Positions 9,248-17,730 of a stretch of 64,000 nt of DNA are shown here, piece after piece (position 1 is the first letter of the stretch; every line of letters begins with the position of its first letter). A program made the position numbers and the translations under genes. The stretch is from CAIUKX01 sp964580965. Lineage in GTDB: Bacteria; Bacteroidota; Bacteroidia; Flavobacteriales_D; Crocinitomicaceae. Below the pieces are notes generated by a model. The model was not told the origin of the DNA. It saw only the letters and a list, made by a program, of their open reading frames with translations, and made no database searches. The DNA is taken from the NCBI GenBank assembly GCA_964580965.1, contig CAZOLZ010000005.1, forward strand, positions 1 through 64,000. Direction: 5' to 3'.

Positions 9248-10201
9248 TTACAAAAGTTCTTCAATCAATCGATCCATTGAATAACCATCAGCCTCAGCTT
9301 TATAATTTCTGACGATACGATGTCTTAAAATAGGCTTTGAAACTGCTTTTACATCTTCAATGTCAGGGGAGAATTTTCCTTTTAACAGCGCATGAGTTTT
9401 TGCACCAACAATTAAATATTGAGATGCTCGAGGTCCTGCTCCCCAAGAAATATATTTCTTAGTAATCTCAGGTGCAAAAGGTGAATTAATTCTTGTTTTT
9501 CCAACTAGTTTAACAGCATATTCTAATACATTGTCAGCTACAGGAACTCGACGAATTAAGTTTTGATAAGCTTCGATTTCTTCTCCTGTAATTATTTGAT
9601 TTAATTCAATTTTTGAATCTGATGTCGTATTTTTTACAATAGCTAATTCTTCATCAAATTCAGGGTAATCTACCCAAATGTTAAACATAAAACGGTCTAA
9701 TTGAGCTTCAGGTAAAGGATATGTACCTTCCTGCTCAATAGGGTTTTGTGTGGCCAATACAAAGAATGGAGATGGTAATTTGTAATTTTTTCCGCCTGTA
9801 GTAACACTTTTTTCTTGCATCGCCTCTAATAAAGCAGATTGTGTTTTAGGAGGAGTTCTATTGATTTCATCAGCAAGGACAATATTGCTAAATAAAGGTC
9901 CTTTGATGAATTTAAAGTTTTTATCTTGATCTAAAATTTCCGAACCGATAATGTCAGATGGCATTAAGTCTGGTGTAAATTGAACACGGTTGAAGTCTAG
10001 TCCTAATGTTTGAGCAATTGTATTTACTAATAATGTTTTAGCTAATCCAGGTACACCAATCAATAAACAATGTCCTTTAGAGAAAATAGAAATAAGAACT
10101 TGATCAACAATGTCCTCTTGACCAACGATTACCTTGTGTATTTCTTTTTTGAGTGCTTTATATTGCTCTACTAATTTCTCTGCTTGTATTTGATCAGACA
10201 T
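9248..10201 (-). CDS. MoxR-family AAA+ ATPase
   Basis: This is a 317-residue AAA+ ATPase of the MoxR group, which act as chaperone-like remodelling factors, often beside VWA-domain proteins. The Walker A motif is GVPGLAKT (about residues 46-53), Walker B is LADEINRTPPKTQSALLEAM (about 110-129), sensor 1 lies in FFVLATQNPIEQEGTYPLPEAQ (given by ATQNPIEQEGTYPLPEAQ), and the arginine-finger/LDRF motif follows. It is the last gene of an operon with guaB and two parvulin foldases, 8 bases after the SurA-like gene. No VWA or DUF58 gene follows; the next gene is convergent. A role in maturing envelope proteins together with the foldases is plausible but inferred only from order. Confidence 0.93.
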   Translation of the reverse strand: MSDQIQAEKLVEQYKALKKEIHKVIVGQEDIVDQVLISIFSKGHCLLIGVPGLAKTLLVNTIAQTLGLDFNRVQFTPDLMPSDIIGSEILDQDKNFKFIKGPLFSNIVLADEINRTPPKTQSALLEAMQEKSVTTGGKNYKLPSPFFVLATQNPIEQEGTYPLPEAQLDRFMFNIWVDYPEFDEELAIVKNTTSDSKIELNQIITGEEIEAYQNLIRRVPVADNVLEYAVKLVGKTRINSPFAPEITKKYISWGAGPRASQYLIVGAKTHALLKGKFSPDIEDVKAVSKPILRHRIVRNYKAEADGYSMDRLIEELL

Positions 10202-10209
10202 AAATTTTA

Positions 10210-11568
10210 CTAATTGTTAGACAACCAATCGTATCGGAATGAAGCATTTTTATAACTATTGTCTATTTTGACATAAGACTTATTAATCATATTCACAATC
10301 CATTCGTTGATTATTTTTTGCTTTTTGTCTTCTTCAGCAGCACCTTTGATTAATGCATAATCATCTTTTAAGTTTGCTATGTGGGGTATTTTACGCTTCA
10401 TTAATCTTACAATACGAATACCTTGTTTTCTTGAAAAAATATCAGTGTAAACATTAGGTTGAGAAATATCTCCTTCCTTCATAACATTTGTAAGAACAAA
10501 AATTTGTTGATCCACTTGATTCAATTGTTCCATGTCCCAAGTTTGTTCACCAGTAATTGGATTTGTGATTACTCCTGAATTTTGTTTTGTTATTTCATCA
10601 TTGGAAAACTTAAGAACAGCTTCTTCCCAAGAAATTTTTCCTTCATTTAATAATTTGTAACAAGAATCCATCAGTGTTGCAGATTGGATTATTGCGTTGT
10701 GATTAACTTCAGGAATTATTAGGATATGACGACACTCATAATCATCACCTTTTCGGTCTTCTAATTTTACAATATGGTATCCATATTCAGTTTCGAAAAC
10801 ATCAGATACTTCTCCCTCTTTCAAAGCAAATACAGTAGCCTCAAACTGAGTAACCATCATTCCTCGAGTAGCACTAATTTTTCCTCCAAGACTGGCACTT
10901 CCTGGATCCATTGAGTGGATTCTTGCTTGTGTTTCAAAGTTTCTTCCATTCAAAATATTTTCTCTTATCTCTTTTAACTTATGATAGGAGATCTCTTTGT
11001 CTGCAGGAGTTATTTCTGGATAATGAACAATCTGCTGAAAACTTAATTGCATATTCACATAAGGAATACTATCTTCTGGAATTGATTCAAAAAATGATTT
11101 CACTTCTTTTGGACTTACAGTCATTCCATCAGTAATAGTACGTTCCATTTCTTGTGCAATTAATCGCTCTTTAATCGCATCTCTAAATTCATTCTTAATT
11201 TCAATAGTTGACTTTCCGTAAAACTCCTCGAGTTTTTGTCGACTCCCAATTTGCTGTTCCAACTGTCTTAATCGACCTTCCATTTCACTTTCTACTTGAG
11301 CATCAGGGATTTCTATACTATCTATTGCTGCTTGATGTAATAATAGTTTCTGAAACATCATTTCCTCCAAAATATCATATTTTATATTAGCAGAAATTGA
11401 ATCTCCATTATTTATTAACTGAGCTATTTGAGTTTCAATTTCTGAAGATAGTATGATTTTATCGCCTATTTGAGCAGCAACTTTATCTAAAACAATTCTT
11501 CCATCTTGTGATAGAGTTATGTTACTAATAAATAAAATGGATAAGGTAAATAAGAAAATGTTTTTCAT
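10210..11568 (-). CDS. SurA-like periplasmic peptidyl-prolyl isomerase/chaperone
   Basis: The 452-residue product begins with a signal peptide (MKNIFLFTLSILFISNITLS) and has a SurA-type N-terminal chaperone region with the motif VLDKVAAQIGDKIILSSEIE near residue 27. A parvulin domain lies at about residues 170-275, ending in the conserved GYHIVKLEDRKG. A second, degenerate parvulin-like region may follow. SurA proteins escort unfolded beta-barrel proteins across the periplasm to the Bam complex. It lies 9 bases after the larger foldase gene and 8 bases before moxR, in one operon. Confidence 0.9.
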   Translation of the reverse strand: MKNIFLFTLSILFISNITLSQDGRIVLDKVAAQIGDKIILSSEIETQIAQLINNGDSISANIKYDILEEMMFQKLLLHQAAIDSIEIPDAQVESEMEGRLRQLEQQIGSRQKLEEFYGKSTIEIKNEFRDAIKERLIAQEMERTITDGMTVSPKEVKSFFESIPEDSIPYVNMQLSFQQIVHYPEITPADKEISYHKLKEIRENILNGRNFETQARIHSMDPGSASLGGKISATRGMMVTQFEATVFALKEGEVSDVFETEYGYHIVKLEDRKGDDYECRHILIIPEVNHNAIIQSATLMDSCYKLLNEGKISWEEAVLKFSNDEITKQNSGVITNPITGEQTWDMEQLNQVDQQIFVLTNVMKEGDISQPNVYTDIFSRKQGIRIVRLMKRKIPHIANLKDDYALIKGAAEEDKKQKIINEWIVNMINKSYVKIDNSYKNASFRYDWLSNN

Positions 11569-11577
11569 TAAATGAGA

Positions 11578-13530
11578 TTATTTTTTCAAAGAGTATAATA
11601 CTTCTTTGTGAATTGTAATCGTGTATTTTTTTTGTAATTTATCTAACCATGTTGATTCTAAGTGATTTTGATAGTCAGAGGTAACTAAACCTTTTGCTTC
11701 AATTAGATCTTTATTTCCTGGTTCAATAAAATAAGTAACATCGACAACATAGAATTTACCTTCAAACTCATAAGGTTTATTAATACCTTTCTCTAAATCT
11801 TGACCTTTTAAATAAGCTATTTTATCTTGTTCAAATTTGTTTGTTTTAACATTAAGGTTCAATTCACTGTCTTGATTGATAATATCAATTACATTAGCAG
11901 ATGAAATAGAATCATTTTGAATTAGTTCGTAAACTTTTTGAGCTATATCTTCAGAGAAGCACTCATATACGGTTGCATCTAATCTTTTTCCCCATTGGTA
12001 TTTCTTCTGATTTGTTTTAAAAAATTGCTTTAAACCATTAGTGTCTTCAATTGCTTTATTCCAAACTTTTTCAGACATGATATCATACAAAATGATTCCA
12101 TCATGATATTCATCAACTAGGGCTTTATAAGCAGGATATTTAGTTTCTAATCTCCCATTTTCATAACTCAATACACGTTCTTTTTCAAACGTTTGATATA
12201 AATCTTTTAATTGAGATTCTAGATTCCTTTTGTTAATACCAATTTGTCTGTTCTCAACAAAAGAATAGAATTCATTAGCATTTATTTTTTCTTTATTGAT
12301 TTTGAATATATATTTTTTATCTGATAAATCTTTACTGTTCCATTTTGCTTCATAAATAGAAGAATCAATTTCTTTAATCATGTATTTGATTAATTTATCA
12401 GATTTATCCTTGAAGTGATACTCTTTCTTTAATTTAGCGATGAATGAATTTTGAGTAGTTAAAGAACGAGAATCTCTACCAACTTTTCTTTCAAGTTCTT
12501 TCTTTGTTTCTTCAAATGAAGCAATAGGTTTCCAGTCTATGCGTTTGATAATATGATAACCATAACTTGTTTGAATTGGTTTTGAAATATCTCCATTGTT
12601 TTTTAAATCAAAAGCTGCATTTTCAAATTCAGGAACCATTCGAGTTAACGTACCTGTTCCGAAATCAGGTAACAATCCACCTCTACGATTAGAACTTGGA
12701 TCATCAGAATATGTTTTCGCTAATGATTCGAAGTCATCACCTTTAATTGCTTTTTCGTAAATTTCATTAATTTTCTTTTTACATGAAGAAAGTGTTTCAT
12801 TATCAAGGTGACTTGGACAATTTACCATGATATGAGCGACTTTAATTGTTCCTCTTGCGGATCTTTTATCAGTTACATAAACTAAATGGTATCCAAATTT
12901 TGACCGAACAGGCATTGAAACTTCTCCCACATTTGTTTTGTAGGCAACATCCTCAAAAGAATAGACCATTTGAAAAACACTAAAGAAACCTAAATCACCC
13001 TTGTTTTCTTGAACTGAAGGATCATCAGAACCACCTTTACTAGTTGCTACATCTTCAAATTTCTCACCATTAATAATACGATTTCTCAACACCATAATTC
13101 TTTTGTAAGCATTAAGTGTGTCTTGAGGTTGTGCTTCTGGAGCTAATTTCACTAAAATATGTGAAGCTCTGATTTCAGTTTTATATCTTTCATAAGCCTC
13201 TTGAACTAAAGCCTCACTCTTAGATGAGTCAATTAAATAAGGGGCAGCTAATTGTTTTTTATAGCCATCTAATTCTTGAACCAATCTGGGAATAGTATCA
13301 TGCCCTAAAGCTTCAGCTTCAGCAACTTTAAGTTGAAATTTCACAAACAGATCCATATATTCATCTAACGATAATTGATCGTATTTAGGGGCAGGATTAT
13401 TTTTCAAATAAATCTGTAAAAATTCTGATTTTGTTATTTTATGATCTCCGACTTCGAGAATTACAGGATCATTTTGTGCAAAAATTGATAAAGCTGTTAA
13501 AGCAAAAGTTAAAATCGCTAAAAATCTCAT
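11578..13530 (-). CDS. Periplasmic peptidyl-prolyl isomerase with two parvulin domains
   Basis: This 650-residue exported protein has a signal peptide of about 18 residues and two successive parvulin (rotamase) domains, roughly residues 115-220 and 225-330. The first contains IRASHILVKLAPEA and ends at FGYHLVYVTDKR; the second contains KVAHIMVNCP and ends at SYGYHIIKRIDW. The C-terminal 300 residues are helical and lysine-rich and resemble nothing I can name. PpiD/SurA-like proteins assist folding of envelope proteins. It sits 15 bases after guaB and 9 bases before the smaller foldase, so all are probably on one transcript. Confidence 0.9.
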   Translation of the reverse strand: MRFLAILTFALTALSIFAQNDPVILEVGDHKITKSEFLQIYLKNNPAPKYDQLSLDEYMDLFVKFQLKVAEAEALGHDTIPRLVQELDGYKKQLAAPYLIDSSKSEALVQEAYERYKTEIRASHILVKLAPEAQPQDTLNAYKRIMVLRNRIINGEKFEDVATSKGGSDDPSVQENKGDLGFFSVFQMVYSFEDVAYKTNVGEVSMPVRSKFGYHLVYVTDKRSARGTIKVAHIMVNCPSHLDNETLSSCKKKINEIYEKAIKGDDFESLAKTYSDDPSSNRRGGLLPDFGTGTLTRMVPEFENAAFDLKNNGDISKPIQTSYGYHIIKRIDWKPIASFEETKKELERKVGRDSRSLTTQNSFIAKLKKEYHFKDKSDKLIKYMIKEIDSSIYEAKWNSKDLSDKKYIFKINKEKINANEFYSFVENRQIGINKRNLESQLKDLYQTFEKERVLSYENGRLETKYPAYKALVDEYHDGIILYDIMSEKVWNKAIEDTNGLKQFFKTNQKKYQWGKRLDATVYECFSEDIAQKVYELIQNDSISSANVIDIINQDSELNLNVKTNKFEQDKIAYLKGQDLEKGINKPYEFEGKFYVVDVTYFIEPGNKDLIEAKGLVTSDYQNHLESTWLDKLQKKYTITIHKEVLYSLKK

Positions 13531-13545
13531 AAACTTTTTTTTGAA

Positions 13546-15018
13546 TTATTTAATACTGTAATTTGGAGCTTCTCTTGTAATTGTTACATCATGAGGGTGA
13601 GATTCTTTTACTCCTGCATTTGTAATACGAATAAATTGAGCTCTTTTCAAACCATCAATTGTAGGTGCACCACAATATCCCATACCAGATCTTAAACCAC
13701 CGATGATTTGATAGATTACTTCAATTAAATGACCTTTATATGCAACTCTTCCAGAGATCCCTTCAGGTACTAGTTTTTTAACATCATCTTCTGCATCTTG
13801 GAAATATCTGTCTTTAGAACCTTTTTGCATAGCTTCTAATGACCCCATTCCTCTGTATGATTTGAATTTTCTTCCTTCGTAAATAATAGTGTCACCAGGA
13901 GATTCTTCAACACCAGCAAACATTGATCCAACCATTACAATATCAGCACCAGCAGCGATTGCTTTTACAATATCTCCAGTATAGCGAATTCCTCCATCTG
14001 CAATTACAGGAACACCTGTTCCCTCAAGTGCTCTTGCAACATCATTTACAGCAGTTAATTGAGGAACACCAACACCTGCAATAACACGAGTTGTACAAAT
14101 GGAACCTGGTCCTATTCCTACTTTTACAGCATCAGCTCCTGCTTTAACCAAGTATTTTGCAGCTTCAGCGGTAGCAATGTTTCCTACTACAACTTCTAAC
14201 TTCGGATGCTTCGTCTTAACTTCTTTTAGTTTTGCAACAACACCTTGAGTATGACCATGAGCAGTATCAATAACTACAGCATCTACTCCAGCATCTACTA
14301 AAGCATCCACTCGATCTAAAGTGTCGAAAGTTACACCTACTGCAGCTGCAACTCTTAAACGACCAAATGAATCTTTACAAGAATTCGGATGTTGCTTTAC
14401 TTTAATAATATCACGATAAGTAATTAGCCCTATTAGACGATTATTTTCGTCAATTACAGGTAATTTTTCTATTTTTTGTTCTTGTAGAATAACTTCTGCA
14501 GTAATCAAATCTGTCCCGTCAAATGCTGTAACGATATTTTCTGAAGTCATCACTTCTCTTATCGGACGTTCCATATCTTTTTCAAAACGTAAATCTCGAT
14601 TTGTAACGATACCGACTAATTTTTTATCATCATTAACGATTGGGATACCTCCAATACTGTTTTCTTTCATTGATTGATGAGCATCTTTTACAAGAACGCT
14701 TTCATGAAGAGTAACAGGGTCTAATATCATTCCACTTTCAGATCGCTTGACTTTTCTGACTTCTAATGCTTGTTCAGCAATAGTCATATTTTTGTGGATT
14801 ACACCAATACCTCCTTGTTGAGCAATAGCAATAGCAAGTTTAGATTCTGTAACAGTATCCATTGCAGCTGAAACAATTGGAGTATTAACTGTAATGTTTC
14901 TAGAGAACTTACTTTTTAATTGAACGTCTCTGGGTAGTACTTCTGAATACGCTGGAACTAATAATACGTCATCGTATGTTAATCCTTCTCTAATTTGATT
15001 GATATCTGTAAGTGACAT
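13546..15018 (-). CDS. guaB: Inosine-5'-monophosphate dehydrogenase
   Basis: IMP dehydrogenase oxidises IMP to XMP with NAD+, the committed step of GMP synthesis. The 490-residue protein has the usual split barrel: the N-terminal part with LTYDDVLLVPAYSEVLP (13-29), two CBS domains at about residues 95-205, and the catalytic loop GIGPGSICTTR with nucleophile Cys308. The flap region with YRGMGSLEAM (about 390-399) is also present. The length is normal and all key residues are there. It leads an operon with two periplasmic foldases and a MoxR ATPase, and a TATATTTG -7 element stands about 26 bases before its start codon. Confidence 0.98.
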   Translation of the reverse strand: MSLTDINQIREGLTYDDVLLVPAYSEVLPRDVQLKSKFSRNITVNTPIVSAAMDTVTESKLAIAIAQQGGIGVIHKNMTIAEQALEVRKVKRSESGMILDPVTLHESVLVKDAHQSMKENSIGGIPIVNDDKKLVGIVTNRDLRFEKDMERPIREVMTSENIVTAFDGTDLITAEVILQEQKIEKLPVIDENNRLIGLITYRDIIKVKQHPNSCKDSFGRLRVAAAVGVTFDTLDRVDALVDAGVDAVVIDTAHGHTQGVVAKLKEVKTKHPKLEVVVGNIATAEAAKYLVKAGADAVKVGIGPGSICTTRVIAGVGVPQLTAVNDVARALEGTGVPVIADGGIRYTGDIVKAIAAGADIVMVGSMFAGVEESPGDTIIYEGRKFKSYRGMGSLEAMQKGSKDRYFQDAEDDVKKLVPEGISGRVAYKGHLIEVIYQIIGGLRSGMGYCGAPTIDGLKRAQFIRITNAGVKESHPHDVTITREAPNYSIK

Positions 15019-15043
15019 GTTTGAATCTTTTACTAAATTCGTG

Positions 15044-15051
15044 CAAATATA
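15044..15051 (-). promoter_or_regulatory. Candidate -7 element for the guaB operon
   Basis: TATATTTG on the minus strand matches TAnnTTTG; it ends 25 bases before the guaB start codon. Confidence 0.5.
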
Positions 15052-15192
15052 ACATTGTTTATTGAGTTTTATTTTATCAAAGTGTTATACTTTTCAACTA
15101 ATAACTATTATTTATCCTAAATATTGTTAAATTTAGATTAAAATCATTTCTTATCCGTTTATAAGCGGTATAATTGTTTCAAAAATCTGCTT

Positions 15193-15816
15193 GTGAGAAT
15201 ACTTTTTACCTTATTGTTTGTTTTTATTTGGAGTAACTTTTTTACTCAAAGTACTGATCAAAGATTAATCCAACTTTCTGGTGTTGTTGTAGCTGAAGGT
15301 TCTTTAGAGCAATTACCTTATACAACCGTAATAGATCTATCAACAAATAGAGGAACTTTAACCGATTATTATGGTTTCTTTAGTTTGGTTGTCAGACCCG
15401 GAGATTCTTTGGCTTTTTCAAGTGGTGGTTTCAAAAATGGAACTTATGTGGTACCTGATTCATTAACGGATGATTGGTACTCAATGATTCATGTTTTGAA
15501 ACAAGATACAACAACTTTACAAGAGGTTGTAATTTATCCTTGGCCCTCAAGAGAAAATTTTGCAAAAGCTTTCGTTGAAATGGAACCATATTCTGACGCT
15601 TTTCAAAGAGCAAAACAACAACTTTCTGGTGAGAGCCTTGCTTTTACAGCAGCTAAACTTCAAGGAGACGCTTCTTTATCATATGGAACTACTCAACAAC
15701 AAATGAATACGAAGTTATACTCTCATGGACAGCAGCCGATTAACAACTTATTAAATCCATATGCATGGGCTACTTTCTTGGATCAATTGAAAAAAGGTAA
15801 CTTGAAGCGTCAATAA
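15193..15816 (+). CDS. Exported protein with carboxypeptidase-regulatory-like domain
   Basis: The 207-residue product has a signal peptide (RILFTLLFVFIWSNFFTQS) and then a carboxypeptidase D regulatory-like beta-sandwich, as found at the N-terminus of TonB-dependent receptors: LIQLSGVVVAEGSLEQLPYTTV (given by LSGVVVAEG) followed by GTLTDYYGFFSLVVRPGDSLAFSS-like residues. The domain is followed by about 90 residues that do not match a known fold. It starts with GTG at 15193; no in-frame ATG gives the signal peptide. It ends convergently, overlapping the glycosyltransferase gene by 7 bases. Cell-surface or periplasmic location is expected; the role is unknown. Confidence 0.78.
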   Translation: MRILFTLLFVFIWSNFFTQSTDQRLIQLSGVVVAEGSLEQLPYTTVIDLSTNRGTLTDYYGFFSLVVRPGDSLAFSSGGFKNGTYVVPDSLTDDWYSMIHVLKQDTTTLQEVVIYPWPSRENFAKAFVEMEPYSDAFQRAKQQLSGESLAFTAAKLQGDASLSYGTTQQQMNTKLYSHGQQPINNLLNPYAWATFLDQLKKGNLKRQ

Positions 15817-16745
15817 TCAAGGGTGACCTTAGCTAAGTATTCTTGCTCTTTTTGACCTTTTGTTGGATAAAGCTCAACTTCCTTTTTTAGATACCTTAAA
15901 TCCATTAAGGTTGAGTAGCCATTAGTTGCTATGATTTTTTTTGATTGCATCAATAACAAATCTACTTTTTTCCAATTGGAAGCATAATGAACATTTAAGT
16001 TTTTATTCTCGTAATCAGAATTTAATTTTCTAGGTAGAATAAATGTAACGGTTGAATTCTTCTCTAACCGTTGAGCTTGATTCTCAAAGAATAATTTAGC
16101 ATATGGGTCTGGACCACTTACAAGTACAATTATGTTCTTTTCTTCTAGTTTATTTGTTAAATCGTAAAGTTCAAATCTAGATAAGATACCAATGTATTTG
16201 ATGTCGAATTTTGCTATCGGTTTGCTAAGTTTAAAACTTGTCGTTCTTGCTTTATCATCTGGAACCCAGATATAATTAAACCTTTTAAGTTTTGTGTGGT
16301 GAAATAGGTTAATCCACCTAAAAAAAAATGATGTAGGTAAATAGACTTGATGTGTAATGAAGATTGATATAGATTTTTTGGAGTAAAATCCATACCTATG
16401 ATCTGAAATAACAATATCAAAATTAAATTTTTCTTCCCATTTACGAAGTTGTTTTTGTTCAGTTGAAATATGACTTTTTAGTTTTTTTAAATTAACTAAA
16501 ATATCTAAACTAAAATTTCCATTTCCTTTAAATTTAAAAGGATAATCCTCGAGACTAAGGTATTTAACTTTATGATCAAAATAAGTCTGAATAACTTTTA
16601 TTTGGGATTCATTTCCTGCAAAAAAAATGATATTGTTTTGATTTAATAATCTATTTATGATTGGTATACAACGAGATAAATGTCCCATTCCCCAATTCAA
16701 GCAAGCAATACAGATCTTCTGATTATTAATGCGTGAAGGTATCAT
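15810..16745 (-). CDS. Glycosyltransferase, MurG/GT28-like
   Basis: The 311-residue protein has the two-domain look of a GT-B glycosyltransferase. The N-terminus reads ICIACLNWGMGHLSRCIPII (residues 11-30), with the glycine-rich GMGHLSR loop of MurG-like enzymes, and the C-terminal half carries IIVLVSGPDPYAKLFFENQ and NGYSTLMDLRYLKK-like acceptor/donor-site segments. The donor sugar and acceptor are not predictable. Its start overlaps the stop of the GT9 gene by 4 bases, so it is coupled to that gene and probably acts on the same surface glycan. Its 3' end overlaps the opposing gene by 7 bases. Confidence 0.8.
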   Translation of the reverse strand: MIPSRINNQKICIACLNWGMGHLSRCIPIINRLLNQNNIIFFAGNESQIKVIQTYFDHKVKYLSLEDYPFKFKGNGNFSLDILVNLKKLKSHISTEQKQLRKWEEKFNFDIVISDHRYGFYSKKSISIFITHQVYLPTSFFFRWINLFHHTKLKRFNYIWVPDDKARTTSFKLSKPIAKFDIKYIGILSRFELYDLTNKLEEKNIIVLVSGPDPYAKLFFENQAQRLEKNSTVTFILPRKLNSDYENKNLNVHYASNWKKVDLLLMQSKKIIATNGYSTLMDLRYLKKEVELYPTKGQKEQEYLAKVTLDY

Positions 16746-17713
16746 CTAAAATCAAGTTCGATTTCATTTCCACATCTAAATTGTCCTTCTGGACATGCTT
16801 TATGTCCATGAAGACCACACGGACGACAAGCTAATACACTATTTAATTCCTTTACCTTTGAATCATCAGATAATGGTCCAAATCCAAATGATGGGGTAGT
16901 GGAACAGAAAAATGCAGTAACAGGAGCATTCATTGCTGATGCTATATGGAGCGGTCCAGAATCGTTAACGAAATTTCGTTCAGCCAATTTCATCAATGCC
17001 GCAGATTGAAGTAGGTTTAGTTTTCCTGCTAGATTAAAACTGTTTTCAACGTTTGCTTTTAACGCAATTTCTTCACATAATTCAAAGTCATTTGGGCCAC
17101 CAAGTAAGTATATATTTCCTTGCTTACTATAATTCTTTATTAATGTTATCCACTTTTCTTTTGGTAGTTGTTTTGTGAACCAAACAGAAGCTGGTGCAAA
17201 ACAATAATATGTATCCTTTTGATACTGTCGTACGATTTCAAAATCACTATCAGAAGGAAATAATTCAGGTCTTTTTAAAATAGTAGCACCAAACTCTTTT
17301 ACAATTGATAAATTACGTTCAACTTCGTGTTTTCCGTTCCCAATCTCATGTTTAAAGCGTTTGCTGTATAAAAATGAAAAAGGGTTTTTTGAAAATCCGT
17401 AAACTAACTTTTTTTTCGATAAACCTGCTATAATTCCTGAGCTGCCAAATCTGTGAAGATTAATGATTAGATCGTATTGGTTATTCCTAAAAGTCTTGAT
17501 CAATTGATAAATACTTTTAATTTTTCCTTCTTTTTTGTTAAATGAATAGGTTTTGGAGAGATATGGGTTGTTTTTTAGTAAGCTTTCATTGCCTTTTCGA
17601 ACAAGGATATCAATTATTGTATCTGGGAAAATTCGTTTTAATTCACTAATTACTGGTGTAGCTAAAATTACATCTCCTAAAAAAGCAGTTTGTATGACTA
17701 AGATTTTTTTCAT
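16742..17713 (-). CDS. Glycosyltransferase family 9 (heptosyltransferase-like)
   Basis: This 323-residue GT-B enzyme belongs to the heptosyltransferase family of LPS core assembly. It begins ILVIQTAFLGDVILATPVIS (residues 4-23), the family's N-terminal hallmark, and has the donor-site region FNLAGKLNLLQSAALMKLAE followed by VNDSGPLHIASAMNAPVTA (about 245-263). The C-terminal cysteines in ACRPCGLHGHKACPEGQFRC are typical of GT9 members that end in a CxxC cluster. It is 17 bases downstream of a type IX secreted-protein gene and overlaps the next glycosyltransferase gene by 4 bases. A TACATTTG box ends only 5 bases before its start codon. Confidence 0.92.
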   Translation of the reverse strand: MKKILVIQTAFLGDVILATPVISELKRIFPDTIIDILVRKGNESLLKNNPYLSKTYSFNKKEGKIKSIYQLIKTFRNNQYDLIINLHRFGSSGIIAGLSKKKLVYGFSKNPFSFLYSKRFKHEIGNGKHEVERNLSIVKEFGATILKRPELFPSDSDFEIVRQYQKDTYYCFAPASVWFTKQLPKEKWITLIKNYSKQGNIYLLGGPNDFELCEEIALKANVENSFNLAGKLNLLQSAALMKLAERNFVNDSGPLHIASAMNAPVTAFFCSTTPSFGFGPLSDDSKVKELNSVLACRPCGLHGHKACPEGQFRCGNEIELDFR

Positions 17714-17718
17714 GCAAC

Positions 17719-17726
17719 AAATGTAA
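17719..17726 (-). promoter_or_regulatory. Candidate -7 element before the GT9 gene
   Basis: TACATTTG on the minus strand matches TAnnTTTG and ends 5 bases before the GT9 start codon, in the 17-base gap after the type IX secreted-protein gene. It may be chance or give a leaderless transcript. Confidence 0.35.
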
Positions 17727-17730
17727 GAAA

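Noticed and set aside
15160..15180. CCG-TTTATAA-GCGG near-palindrome upstream of the exported protein gene
   Set aside because: The stem is only three to four pairs and not symmetric; no operator can be supported.
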